NCBI GenBank assembly: GCA_028819075.1
Contig: JAPPMM010000065.1
Location: 147,067-211,066 of the forward strand
Direction of reading: 5' to 3'
DNA length: 64,000 nt
Origin: Gammaproteobacteria bacterium
Lineage (GTDB): Bacteria; Gemmatimonadota; Gemmatimonadetes; Longimicrobiales; Gaopeijiaceae
A program made the translations under genes and the position numbers. Under the pieces are notes generated by a model, which had not been told where the DNA came from, ran no database searches, and saw nothing but the letters and a program-made list of their open reading frames with translations. Within the stretch, counting starts at the first letter, position 1. Every line of letters starts with the position of its first letter. Below, in pieces: positions 36,429 to 44,744 of the stretch.

Positions 36429-37787
36429 TCACAACCCCAGCACGCGCAGGATGTCGTTGGAGAGCGCCCAGACCATGATGCCCATGAGCACCAGGAAGCC
36501 GACCCGGCTCCAGCGCAGCCGCTGCTCCAGGCTGAGCGCCCTCCCTCTGACGGCCTCGATCCCGAGAAAAACGAGATGTCCGCCGTCCAGTATCGGAATG
36601 GGAAGCAGGTTCAGGATCGCCAGATTCACCGAGAACAGAGCCATGAAGCGCAGGAAGGTCTGAATCCCCGCCTCTGCCGCTTGGCCGGACAGCGTTCCGA
36701 TGGTGACGATGCTGCCCACATTGCGCGGGGAGACGCTCCCGGTCACGAGATCGCCGAGGAACGCGAGGATCATGCGGGTGGTGCCCACGGTGTCCCGATA
36801 TCCGATGACCGCAGCGCGGGTCAGCGGAACGGGCACGTACACCGGATCGGCCACCGGAGCCAGAATGCCGACCTGACCTACGGTCCTGATCTCCCCGTCG
36901 GGCCCCCTTTCCTCACGCGTTGCGAGGGGCACCGCGATCTCTATCAGAGCGCCGTCGCGCGCCAGTTGAAGTTCGACCGTGCGACCGGGACGGCGCATGA
37001 TCTCCTGCCGGAACAGCGCCCAGTTATCCACGGCTACACCGTCCACGGCCAGCACGCGGTCCCCCGGCTGCACGCCCGCGCCCGCCGCGGGCATCCCGAG
37101 CTCGACGTCCAGGACTTCGGCTTCGATCCAGTAGTCGAGGGCCAATGCCAGGCGCTCGCGCGCGGAAGGATCGTCGGGCACCGGCACCGAGACCGTCACG
37201 CGCGGGGACTCGGTTTCCACCGTGATCGTCTCGCCCCGTGCCGACAGGAATCCCTCACGCACATCCCCCCAGTGGACCACATCGCGGTCGCCCACCCGCG
37301 TAACGCGCGCGCCGACGGGAAGCCCCCCCAGCGGTTCCGCGCCCGGGGGCAGCAGCTCCATGTCCACGTAGCCGAGCCGGGTCTCGTCCGCCTCCACCCG
37401 GCCCCAGCCCGCGGCGATCGTAGTATACGCCGCGAAGGCGAAGATCATGTTCATGATCACGCCCGCCGACAGCACCAGCGCGCGCGCCCAGACCGGCTTG
37501 CCGTCGAAGTCCGTTGGCGCGGGTCCCCGCCGCACCTCGCCGCCACCTCCCTCCACCTGGTCCATGACCTCATCGGCCATGCCGCTCATCTTGACGTACC
37601 CGCCCAGCGGAATCGCCGAGATCACGTATTCGGTATCGCCGCGGCGAAAACCGAGAACCCGCGGCCCCAGCCCGATGGAGAAGCGCAGGACCTTTACGCC
37701 CACGGCCTTGGCCGCCCAGAAGTGGCCAAGTTCGTGGACGAGGATCAGAACGCCCAGGACAACGATTGTCGCCAGCAACGCCATCAT
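36429..37787 (-). CDS. rseP: Site-2 protease RseP (M50 family, PDZ-containing)
   Basis: Intramembrane zinc protease that cleaves membrane-anchored substrates such as anti-sigma factors. 452 aa. The first TM carries HELGHF (His18, Glu19, His22). The third metal ligand is in the C-terminal LLPIPILDGGH (LDG motif). Two PDZ-like regions lie between (about 125-190 and 215-285, the latter with GVQPGDRVLAVDG). It follows dxr by 39 bp. The frr-uppS-cdsA-dxr-rseP order is highly conserved in bacteria and supports the call. The sigma/anti-sigma target is not in the window. Confidence 0.95.
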   Translation of the reverse strand: MMALLATIVVLGVLILVHELGHFWAAKAVGVKVLRFSIGLGPRVLGFRRGDTEYVISAIPLGGYVKMSGMADEVMDQVEGGGGEVRRGPAPTDFDGKPVWARALVLSAGVIMNMIFAFAAYTTIAAGWGRVEADETRLGYVDMELLPPGAEPLGGLPVGARVTRVGDRDVVHWGDVREGFLSARGETITVETESPRVTVSVPVPDDPSARERLALALDYWIEAEVLDVELGMPAAGAGVQPGDRVLAVDGVAVDNWALFRQEIMRRPGRTVELQLARDGALIEIAVPLATREERGPDGEIRTVGQVGILAPVADPVYVPVPLTRAAVIGYRDTVGTTRMILAFLGDLVTGSVSPRNVGSIVTIGTLSGQAAEAGIQTFLRFMALFSVNLAILNLLPIPILDGGHLVFLGIEAVRGRALSLEQRLRWSRVGFLVLMGIMVWALSNDILRVLGL

Positions 37788-37826
37788 CCCTCTCCCTGTA
37801 TGCGCCCGCTCACGAGCCGCGCGCCA

Positions 37827-38975
37827 TTACGCGACCACCGCCTCGATGGATTCCCGGGTCACGCGCCGGGCCTCGGCATCCACGCCGAGCACGTCTTCGA
37901 CCGACCTGATCCTTCCTGGAGGAGTTCGCTCCAGCGCCGCTCCCACCACCACCGCCATCTCTCTGAAGGGTAGCACGCCCTCCAGGAATGCGTGCACAGC
38001 CACCTCGTTGGCCGCGTTGAAGACCGTCGGCGCCCAGCCACCGGCGCGCCCGGCCTGCACGCCCAGTTCGAACAGGGGGAACCGCGGCCGGTCCAGTTCC
38101 TCGAACGTGAGATCCGACAGGCGCGAAGGACGGAATGTTCGCAGGCGGACGTCGTCGATCCGTTCCGGATGTGTCAGCGCGTACAGGATGGGCAGTTCCA
38201 TGGTGGGAAGGCCGAGTTGCGCCACGACCGAGCCGTCCGTGAATTCCACGAAGGAGTGGACGATCGATTGCGGATGAACGACCACGTCGATGCGTTCATA
38301 CTCCATCCGATACAGGAAATGTGCCTCGATGACCTCCAGCGCCTTGTTCGCGAGCGTGGCCGAGTCGATGGTGATCTTGGAACCCATGTTCCAGGTGGGA
38401 TGGCGCAGCGCGTCGGCGGGCGTGACGTCGTTCATTCGCGACGCGTCCCAGCGGCGAAAAGGACCGCCCGAAGCGGTCAGCACGATGCGGGCCACATGCC
38501 CGGGGTCGCTGCCGGCGAGACACTGCAGAATCGCGCTGTGTTCCGAATCGACCGGCACCAGCTCACCGCCTCCCGAACGCGCCGTTTCGTTGACGAGTTC
38601 GCCTCCGGCCACCAGCGACTCCTTGTTGGCCAGCGCGAGACGCTTGCCCGCCCGCAGCACGGCGAGGGTGGGCTCCAGGCCCGAGACTCCCACCAGGGCA
38701 TTGACGACCACATCCGCGTCGCTGTTCCCCGCGAGTTCGATCAGAGCCTCGCGGCCGTAGGCGGACGACACGCCGGGGAGGTCGAGCCTCCCGGCGCCGG
38801 GGTCGGCGACCACCACCCGGCGCGGCCGATGCAGCGCCGCCTGCTCGCGAAGCACGGCTACCGAGCGGTTGGCGGCCAGCGCGACCACGCGGAAGCGCTC
38901 CGGATGCCGGCCCATGACCTCGAGCGCGCTGCGCCCGACGGATCCCGTGGATCCCAGGATCGCGACCCGGATCAC
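37827..38975 (-). CDS. dxr: 1-deoxy-D-xylulose 5-phosphate reductoisomerase
   Basis: Second step of the MEP isoprenoid pathway (DXP to MEP with NADPH). 382 aa, normal. It starts VAILGSTGSVGRSALEV (NADPH loop) from a GTG at 38975. Substrate and metal motifs include ANKESLVAGG and PVDSEHSAI, and the flexible-loop region TWNMGSKITIDSATLANKALEVIEA is nearly invariant in Dxr. It feeds uppS in the same operon with isoprenoid precursors. Target of fosmidomycin in this family. Confidence 0.97.
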   Translation of the reverse strand: MIRVAILGSTGSVGRSALEVMGRHPERFRVVALAANRSVAVLREQAALHRPRRVVVADPGAGRLDLPGVSSAYGREALIELAGNSDADVVVNALVGVSGLEPTLAVLRAGKRLALANKESLVAGGELVNETARSGGGELVPVDSEHSAILQCLAGSDPGHVARIVLTASGGPFRRWDASRMNDVTPADALRHPTWNMGSKITIDSATLANKALEVIEAHFLYRMEYERIDVVVHPQSIVHSFVEFTDGSVVAQLGLPTMELPILYALTHPERIDDVRLRTFRPSRLSDLTFEELDRPRFPLFELGVQAGRAGGWAPTVFNAANEVAVHAFLEGVLPFREMAVVVGAALERTPPGRIRSVEDVLGVDAEARRVTRESIEAVVA

Positions 38976-39012
38976 GTCGACGCACCCTTCGCCTCGGGGA
39001 CCGCCACCCGGC

Positions 39013-39897
39013 TCATGGCGACACCGAACCGGCGAGCTGAAGCGCCGCGTAGGCGAGCGGCAGCGTCACCAGCACGGCGTCGAGCCGGTCGAGCACTCCG
39101 CCGTGGCCGGGAAGCATCGACCCCGTGTCCTTGACGCCGGCTTCGCGCTTGAGCAGCGAAACGGCCAGATCCCCCGCCAGTCCGCCCGTGCCGATCAGGA
39201 GCGCGATGCCGACGAGCCAGCCCGGCCCAACCCCCAGCAGGACGAACGGCTCGGCGGCCGCCACCGCGAAGAACAGGCCCGCCGCCCCGGCGGCAAGGAT
39301 TCCGGCGACGGTGCCTTCCAGCGTCTTGCCCGGGCTGACGGCCGGAAACAGGCGGCGAGTTCCCCACAGGCTGCCCGCGAAGTATGCGGCGATGTCCCCG
39401 ACCCAGGTGACCGTCAGCGGGAAGAGCAGCAGCAACGGGCCTTCGAGCGGGCCGGGGGCTCTGACGGCGACCCCCGTCTCCGGCAGGTGGCGCAGCAGCA
39501 CCGCGAAGCAGAGCCCGCCTCCCACATAGAGAGCCGCCGTCAGCGTCGAGCAGACGGACGCGAGCGGCTTGTCCGTCACCTTGCGCGCGCGCACGGCGGC
39601 GACAAAGAGCGCTACCGTGGCCCCCATGAGGACCGTCAGCGCGAGCGGGGCGAAACCGGTGAAGAAGGGCTCCGCCGTCGCTGCCAGGACGAGCGCTGCC
39701 GTGACGGCCATGGCCGTGCGGGTAAAGGTCCGTACACCCGTCCGCCGGGCCAGCAGGCAGAACTCGCGGGTGGCCAGCATGGCCAGCGCCGCCGCAAGCG
39801 CACCCATGAGCCACCCGCCCCGGTAGATGACCGGAAGGACGACGAGCAGCGCGACCACCGCCACCACCGCGCGGCGCGAAAGGTCGGCCATCGCCAT
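39013..39897 (-). CDS. cdsA: Phosphatidate cytidylyltransferase
   Basis: Integral membrane enzyme making CDP-diacylglycerol from phosphatidate and CTP, the branch point of phospholipid synthesis. 294 aa with about eight hydrophobic segments. The C-terminal CDS signature is complete: SLLKREAGVKDTGSMLPGHG followed by GVLDRLD. The ATG at 39897 overlaps the uppS stop (TGATG); a second ATG lies two codons later. A much longer frame upstream is an out-of-frame shadow of uppS. Confidence 0.95.
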   Translation of the reverse strand: MAMADLSRRAVVAVVALLVVLPVIYRGGWLMGALAAALAMLATREFCLLARRTGVRTFTRTAMAVTAALVLAATAEPFFTGFAPLALTVLMGATVALFVAAVRARKVTDKPLASVCSTLTAALYVGGGLCFAVLLRHLPETGVAVRAPGPLEGPLLLLFPLTVTWVGDIAAYFAGSLWGTRRLFPAVSPGKTLEGTVAGILAAGAAGLFFAVAAAEPFVLLGVGPGWLVGIALLIGTGGLAGDLAVSLLKREAGVKDTGSMLPGHGGVLDRLDAVLVTLPLAYAALQLAGSVSP

Positions 39898-40640
39898 CAG
39901 CCGGAAGTGATCCGGCCGAAGCGGCGGTCGCGGCGCTGGTAGTCCAGGACGGCCGCAAGGAGGTCGTCCCTGGAGAAATCCGGCCACAGCACGGGGGTGA
40001 TGTGGATCTCCGAGTACGAAATCTGCCAAAGCATGAAGTTGGAGATTCTGCACTCCCCGGAAGTCCGGATGAGAAGGTCGGGATCGGGGATGCCGCTCGT
40101 CAGCAGCGCCCGCTCCAGGCACGCTTCGTCGATCTCCGCGGGATCCAGTTCTCCGGCCCGGGCGCGCGCGGCCAGACGGCGAACCGCGGTCAGGATGTCT
40201 TCCCTTCCGCTGTAGGAGATCATCAGATTGAGCCTGAGCGTCGTTCCGCCCTCGGTCTCCCGCATGATGCGCTCCACGGCCTCGCGCGCTGAAGGCTGCA
40301 TTCTGGCCAGGGTCCCGAGCACACGTACTTCGACGCCCTTCTCGACAAGCTCCGAGCACTCCCGCTCCGCATACGCCTTCAGGAGCGACATCAGAGCCGA
40401 CACCTCCTCCGACGGACGATTCCAGTTGTCGGTGGAAAACGCAAAGAGGGTGAGGATCTTGATGCCGGCGTCGACCGAAGCCTCGATGGTCGTGCGTACG
40501 GCGTTCATCCCGGCCTCGTGCCCCGTCTTGCGGGGCAGGCCCTGCCGCCGGGCCCAGCGTCCGTTGCCGTCCATGATGACGGCCACGTGACGCGGCATGG
40601 GCCCGCTCATGTCAATCCGGGCCGGCACGTTGGACTTCAT
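39897..40640 (-). CDS. uppS: Isoprenyl (undecaprenyl) diphosphate synthase
   Basis: cis-Prenyltransferase that builds the C55 lipid carrier for peptidoglycan and O-polysaccharides. 247 aa. Motifs: HVAVIMDGNGRWARRQGLPR with the catalytic Asp, GHEAGMNAVR, FAFSTDNWNRP, and the C-terminal DLLIRTSGECRISNFMLWQ substrate loop. It follows frr by 2 bp and is coupled to cdsA. The product chain length (C55) is assumed from the family. Confidence 0.96.
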   Translation of the reverse strand: MKSNVPARIDMSGPMPRHVAVIMDGNGRWARRQGLPRKTGHEAGMNAVRTTIEASVDAGIKILTLFAFSTDNWNRPSEEVSALMSLLKAYAERECSELVEKGVEVRVLGTLARMQPSAREAVERIMRETEGGTTLRLNLMISYSGREDILTAVRRLAARARAGELDPAEIDEACLERALLTSGIPDPDLLIRTSGECRISNFMLWQISYSEIHITPVLWPDFSRDDLLAAVLDYQRRDRRFGRITSG

Positions 40641-40642
40641 GG

Positions 40643-41194
40643 CTAGATGGCCATGACCTCCTCCTCCTTGGCCTTCATGAGCTCGTCCAGCGAGGCCACG
40701 TAGCGGTCGGTGAGGTTCTGAATCCCGCCCATCATCTGGTGACCCTGGTCCTCGCTGATCTCGTGCTCCCTGATGCGACGCTTCACCTCGCCATTGCCCG
40801 CACGCCGGGCGTGGCGGATCGAGATCCGGGTATTCTCCGACATCTTGTGGATGATGCGCACGTATTCCCGGCGTCGTTCCTCGGTGAGTGGAGGAATCGG
40901 TACGCGTATGAGGTTGCCGTCGTTGGAGGGATTAAGCCCGAGGTTGGCGGACATGATCGCCTTCTCGACGGAGGACATCAGCGACTTGTCGTATGGCTGC
41001 ACCACCAGCAGGCTCGCGTCGGCCGCAACCACCGTCGCGAGCTGATTCAGGGGCATGCTGGCCCCGTAGGCGTCGACCCGGACGCTGTCCAGCAGAGCCG
41101 GGGTCGCCTTGCCGGTTCGAACGGTTGCGAACTCGCGCCGGGCAGCATCGAGCGCGGCGTCCATGCGCTCCGTGAGTTCTTCCATGAGTCCCAT
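40643..41194 (-). CDS. frr: Ribosome recycling factor
   Basis: Splits post-termination ribosomes together with EF-G. 183 aa (usual 185). The helical hairpin of domain I contains RRAGNGEVKR and the invariant DALLDSVRV-like segment (ALLDSVRVDAYGASMPLNQLA). IPPLTEERRREYVRI is diagnostic. It lies 48 bp downstream of pyrH, the classic pyrH-frr pairing. Confidence 0.97.
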   Translation of the reverse strand: MGLMEELTERMDAALDAARREFATVRTGKATPALLDSVRVDAYGASMPLNQLATVVAADASLLVVQPYDKSLMSSVEKAIMSANLGLNPSNDGNLIRVPIPPLTEERRREYVRIIHKMSENTRISIRHARRAGNGEVKRRIREHEISEDQGHQMMGGIQNLTDRYVASLDELMKAKEEEVMAI

Positions 41195-41242
41195 GACAGC
41201 CTCCCGCGCGCGTGTGATACCGATCGGAGAGCAGATACCCGG

Positions 41243-41965
41243 TCAGGATACCAACGTGCCTATGCGCTCCCCTCTGATGGCGGCCCCGACCGCTCCTCTC
41301 TCGCCGAGATTGAGTACGATGATGGGCAGCTTGTTGTCCTTGCAGAGCGACACCGCCGGGGCATCCATGACCCCCAGTTCCCGCGCGATCACTTCCTGAA
41401 AGCTGATGCGCCGGATGAACTGCGCGGTCGGGTCCAGGAGAGGATCGGCGGTAAAGATTCCCGCCACCTTGGTGGCCTTGATGATCACGTCGGCTTCCAT
41501 CTCGATCGCCCGCAGAGCGGCCGCGGTGTCGGTCGAAAAGTACGGGTTCCCCGTGCCTCCGGCGAAGATCACCACCCTGCCCTTCTCCAGGTGGCGAATC
41601 GCCCGGCGGCGGATGTAGGGCTCCGCGAGCTTTTCCATGCGAAAGGCGGTCAGCACGCGCGTGGTGACGTTCTTGCGCTCGAGCAGATCCTGAAGCGCCA
41701 ACGCGTTGATGACGGTGGCGAGCATGCCCATGTAGTCGGCTGTGACGCGGTCCATGCCCTGACGGCTGGCCAGCGCCCCGCGCATGATGTTGCCGCCCCC
41801 GATGACGATGCCGAGGGCCACGCCCAGGTCGGCGAGCGTCCCGATCTCGTCGGTGAGCCGGTCCACGACCGGCGGAGAGATGCCGAATCCCTCCTCTCCC
41901 GCGAGCGCTTCGCCGGAGAGCTTCAGGAGAACCCGCGAGTACCGGAATTCCGACGAGCCGCTCAT
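41243..41965 (-). CDS. pyrH: Uridylate kinase
   Basis: UMP kinase (amino-acid-kinase fold, hexameric) making UDP for RNA, DNA and nucleotide sugars. 240 aa. Motifs: RVLLKLSGEALAGEEGFGI at the N-terminus, VIGGGNIMRG, VFAGGTGNPYFSTDTAAALRA, and MDAPAVSLCKDN near the end. It follows tsf by 20 bp in the rpsB-tsf-pyrH-frr cluster. Confidence 0.97.
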   Translation of the reverse strand: MSGSSEFRYSRVLLKLSGEALAGEEGFGISPPVVDRLTDEIGTLADLGVALGIVIGGGNIMRGALASRQGMDRVTADYMGMLATVINALALQDLLERKNVTTRVLTAFRMEKLAEPYIRRRAIRHLEKGRVVIFAGGTGNPYFSTDTAAALRAIEMEADVIIKATKVAGIFTADPLLDPTAQFIRRISFQEVIARELGVMDAPAVSLCKDNKLPIIVLNLGERGAVGAAIRGERIGTLVS

Positions 41966-41985
41966 CGTCCCGCGGGCGTGCGCCG

Positions 41986-42585
41986 TCAGCCGCGCTGCCC
42001 GACCGCGAACCTCGAGAAGCGGGCGACTTCGATCCTCTCGCCGGTTTTCGCCGATACCTCGGTCACGAGCTCGCCGATGGTCCGGTCCGTGTCCTTGATG
42101 AAGGGCTGCTCCAGCAGCACCTGATCCTTGTAGAAGGCCTTCAGCTTCCCCTGGACGATCATGTCCTGAATGCGTTCCGGCTTCCCCTGGGCACGCACCT
42201 GCTCCCGGTAGACCGCCTTCTCACGCTCGACCACGTCCTGCGGCAGATCTTCCGCGCGCACGGCAATCGGGTCCTGGGAGGCGATGTGCAGGGCGATGTC
42301 CTTGGCCAGCGCCCGGAAGTCGTCCGTGTTGGCGACGAAGTCGGTCTCACAGTTGACTTCGACGATGACGCCCACCCTTCGGTCGAAGTGGACGTAGCTG
42401 CCGATGGTTCCCTGGTTCGTATCCCTGCCCGCTCGCTTGGAAACCTTCGCCGCACCCCTGGCACGGAGGAGATCGACCGCGGCCTCGAGATCGCCTCCCG
42501 TCTCTTCGAGAGCGCGCTTGCAATCCATCATGCCCCCGCCTGTACGGTCGCGCAGGGCCTTCACCATCTTTGCGGGAATCGTCAT
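41986..42585 (-). CDS. tsf: Elongation factor Ts (short form)
   Basis: Nucleotide exchange factor for EF-Tu. 199 aa from ATG 42585 (MTIPAKMVKALRDRTG), shorter than the 280-300 aa E. coli type because one core subdomain is missing, like the Thermus/cyanobacterial short form. The UBA-like N-terminal domain has TGGGMMDCKRALEE. The core has VNCETDFVA, the conserved TDFV contact with EF-Tu. The 27 in-frame residues upstream of the ATG look like shadow sequence. A 115-bp gap separates it from rpsB. Confidence 0.96.
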   Translation of the reverse strand: MTIPAKMVKALRDRTGGGMMDCKRALEETGGDLEAAVDLLRARGAAKVSKRAGRDTNQGTIGSYVHFDRRVGVIVEVNCETDFVANTDDFRALAKDIALHIASQDPIAVRAEDLPQDVVEREKAVYREQVRAQGKPERIQDMIVQGKLKAFYKDQVLLEQPFIKDTDRTIGELVTEVSAKTGERIEVARFSRFAVGQRG

Positions 42586-42700
42586 GTGGAGTATCCGCCT
42601 GGTGATCGTTTCGAGGTTACGGGACGCGGGATCCGGTGGCGACGCTTTCCCGCGACCCTCGTCCATACTTCCCTGTCCCGGCAGTCGCCGGCAGGAAGGA

Positions 42701-43726
42701 TCAACTGGTCCGGGACGCTACCGGCTTGGGAGGCGCGCGCCGGACCCGGGACGGCTTCGGTTCGGCTTCCTGGCTGGTCGACGGCTTCGCGGGCGCTCCG
42801 CCGGAATCCGATTCGGCCGCGTCGCCCCCCGGCTTCCTGACCAGAACGCGGGCCCTCCTGACTCGCTTTTGCGAATCCCCTCGACCGGGGCTGCCCGTCT
42901 GGCGTTCCGCGATGACGCCCGGACGGGGCCGCCGGCGCGCTCGACGGCGCGGATGCTCCTCCACCGCGGCGGCCTTCTCGCCTGTCTCGGTCGAATACGT
43001 CGTGGCCTCCAGGTCCTCCACCCGACGGCGTTCATCTTCCGGCACCTCTTTGCGGGCCTGGCTGATGGCCTCGGCGATGGCGCCGCTGATCAGGCTGACC
43101 GAGCGTATCGCGTCGTCGTTCCCCGGAATCGGGTAGGTGATGAGATCCGGATCGGCGTTGGTGTCGGTGATGGCGATGATCGGGATACCAAGCCGGTGGG
43201 CCTCCCTGACCGCGATCGCCTCGCGCCGGGCATCGACGACGAAGATGGCGCCCGGGAGCCGGGCCATGTCCTTCACCCCGGAAAAGTACTTCTCCAACTT
43301 CAGCCGCTCGCGCTCGAGCAGAAGGCGTTCCTTCTTGGTGTAGAACTCGAAGGCGTTCTCCTCCTGCCCCCGCTCCAGCTCCTTCAGGCGGCGGATCTGG
43401 CGACGAATGGTCTGGAAGTTGGTGAGCATGCCGCCCAGCCAGCGCTCCGTCACGAACAGGCTGCGGGACCGGGCGGCGTCCTCTTCAATGATCCCGCGCA
43501 ACTGCGGCTTGGTGCAGACGAACAGGAGGCGTTCGCCCGAAAGCACCAGTTGGCGTGCGATCTTCCGGGCCGCGATCAGCCGATCGAACGTCTTGCGCAG
43601 GTCGATGATATGGATGCCGTTCCGCTCCGTGAAGATGAAACGGCGCATCTTGGGGTTCCATCGGCGCGTCTGGTGTCCGAAGTGGACCCCGGCCTCAAGC
43701 ATCTGGTTCAGAGAAACCTGCTCCAT
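42701..43726 (-). CDS. rpsB: 30S ribosomal protein S2 with long basic C-terminal tail
   Basis: Small-subunit protein binding the head/body junction and needed for S1 attachment. The first 235 residues are canonical S2 (LEAGVHFGHQTRRWNPKM, ERWLGGMLTNF, IPIIAITDTNADPDLITYPIPGND). The protein continues to 341 aa with about 100 extra residues rich in Arg, Ala, Pro, Glu and Ser (ERRRVEDLEAT onward, then RRRARRRPRP), low-complexity and probably disordered. Most S2 proteins end near 240-260. The tail shares GC-rich codon use with its neighbours and lies in one uninterrupted frame. Confidence 0.96.
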   Translation of the reverse strand: MEQVSLNQMLEAGVHFGHQTRRWNPKMRRFIFTERNGIHIIDLRKTFDRLIAARKIARQLVLSGERLLFVCTKPQLRGIIEEDAARSRSLFVTERWLGGMLTNFQTIRRQIRRLKELERGQEENAFEFYTKKERLLLERERLKLEKYFSGVKDMARLPGAIFVVDARREAIAVREAHRLGIPIIAITDTNADPDLITYPIPGNDDAIRSVSLISGAIAEAISQARKEVPEDERRRVEDLEATTYSTETGEKAAAVEEHPRRRARRRPRPGVIAERQTGSPGRGDSQKRVRRARVLVRKPGGDAAESDSGGAPAKPSTSQEAEPKPSRVRRAPPKPVASRTS

Positions 43727-43749
43727 GCGTCTCCAGGCAGTCCTCGGGT

Positions 43750-44145
43750 TTATCGCTTGCTGAACTGGAAGCGCTTGCGGGCCTTCGGACGGCCGGGCTT
43801 CTTGCGCTCCACCTTGCGCGGATCACGTGAGAGAAACCCGCCCTGGCGAAGCGGGCCCATCGCGTCTTCGTCTTCCTCGACCAGCGCTCGGGCAACCCCC
43901 AGGCGGATGGCGTCGGCCTGACCGGTCATCCCGCCCCCGTGCACGCGCACGACGACATCGAAGCGGGCGTCGGCGTCAACGACCTGCATCGGTTCGGTGG
44001 CGCGCTTGCGATGCACCAGCCGCGGAAAATAGTCGTCCAGTTCCCGGCCGTTGATCAGCCACCTTCCGATTCCCGGTCGCAGCATGATGCGCGCTACGCT
44101 GCTCTTGCGCCGGCCTACGGCCTGAACCTGTTCTACGTATGGCAA
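43750..44145 (-). CDS. rpsI: 30S ribosomal protein S9
   Basis: Small-subunit head protein whose C-terminal tail reaches the P-site tRNA. 131 aa from a TTG at 44145, preceded by GAGG 11 nt upstream. This gives the family length and starts next to QAVGRRKSSVARI. An ATG at 44190 would overlap rplM by 32 nt, lacks a Shine-Dalgarno and adds non-conserved residues. The C-terminus KKPGRPKARKRFQFSKR is the invariant S9 ending. Immediately follows rplM, as nearly always. Confidence 0.94.
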   Translation of the reverse strand: MPYVEQVQAVGRRKSSVARIMLRPGIGRWLINGRELDDYFPRLVHRKRATEPMQVVDADARFDVVVRVHGGGMTGQADAIRLGVARALVEEDEDAMGPLRQGGFLSRDPRKVERKKPGRPKARKRFQFSKR

Positions 44146-44158
44146 TGAACCCGTGACC

Positions 44159-44587
44159 TCAGAACGTGAGTTGGCCCGGACGCTGGCCATGATGAGGATG
44201 CTCGGCCCCGGCATAGACGCGCAGCCGGCGGCGTAGTCGGCGACCCAGGCGTGCTTTCGGGAGCATGCCGCGTACGGCGCGCTCGATCACCCGCTCGGGA
44301 TGCCGCTCCAGCATCGTCCTGAAGGGAATATGGCGCTCGCCGCCCATGTAGCCCGAATGACGGAAGTAGGTCTTCTGCGCCGCCTTGTTGCCGGTGAGCT
44401 TCACGCGGGCGGCGTTGATCACCACCACGTTGTCCCCCGTGTCGAGATGAGGCGTGAAGATGGGCTTGTGCTTGCCGCGCAGCACGCGCGCGACCTGCGC
44501 CGCCAGACGCCCCAACGGCTGTCCCGCAGCATCAACCACCCACCACTGGTGCTCGATGTCGCTCGCCCTGGGCGTATATGTCTTCAC
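44159..44587 (-). CDS. rplM: 50S ribosomal protein L13
   Basis: Early-assembly large-subunit protein. 142 aa, normal length. It begins with a GTG at 44587 (KTYTPRASDIEHQWWVVDA). HLDTGDNVVVINAARVKLTGNK and the terminal RLRVYAGAEHPHHGQRP are typical. First gene of the operon that runs to rseP; the strong promoter at 44678-44706 lies about 90 bp upstream. The ribosome-binding site is weak (GGGTGAAC). Confidence 0.97.
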   Translation of the reverse strand: MKTYTPRASDIEHQWWVVDAAGQPLGRLAAQVARVLRGKHKPIFTPHLDTGDNVVVINAARVKLTGNKAAQKTYFRHSGYMGGERHIPFRTMLERHPERVIERAVRGMLPKARLGRRLRRRLRVYAGAEHPHHGQRPGQLTF

Positions 44588-44677
44588 GTACGGTTCACCC
44601 GCGATTTGCCGGGGAGACGTTCTTCCGCGGTCTCGTCCTCGTCGTCGAACCCACGGAGTGGAGTAACAAAGCAGTCA

Positions 44678-44706
44678 AGGGTATCAGACAGGCCGCATGG
44701 TGTCAA
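44678..44706 (-). promoter_or_regulatory. Strong sigma-70 promoter of the rplM-rseP operon
   Basis: Minus strand consensus TTGACA (44701-44706), a 17-bp spacer, and TACCCT (44678-44683) preceded by TG at the extended -10 position (TGATACCCT). The predicted start is near 44671, with a leader of about 84 nt. A second perfect TTGACA lies 19 bp further upstream (44720-44725) because the -35 block is duplicated. Among the promoters found here this is the closest to consensus, as expected for ribosomal-protein genes. Confidence 0.72.
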
Positions 44707-44726
44707 CCAGGCCGCATGGTGTCAAC
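44689..44726 (-). repeat. Two tandem 19-bp repeats covering the rplM promoter -35 region
   Basis: On the plus strand CAGGCCGCATGGTGTCAAC occurs twice without gap (44689-44707 and 44708-44726), followed by a further CAG. Each copy contains a TTGACA on the minus strand, so the promoter has two identical -35 boxes, only the inner one 17 bp from the -10. The repeats sit between the lepB stop (44745) and the promoter -10. Confidence 0.85.
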
Positions 44727-44744
44727 CAGTACCCGCGCCCGTGT

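Noticed and set aside
44689-44726. The two tandem 19-bp units as the start of a CRISPR array
   Set aside because: Only two units, with no spacer between them and no cas genes. They fall exactly on promoter elements.
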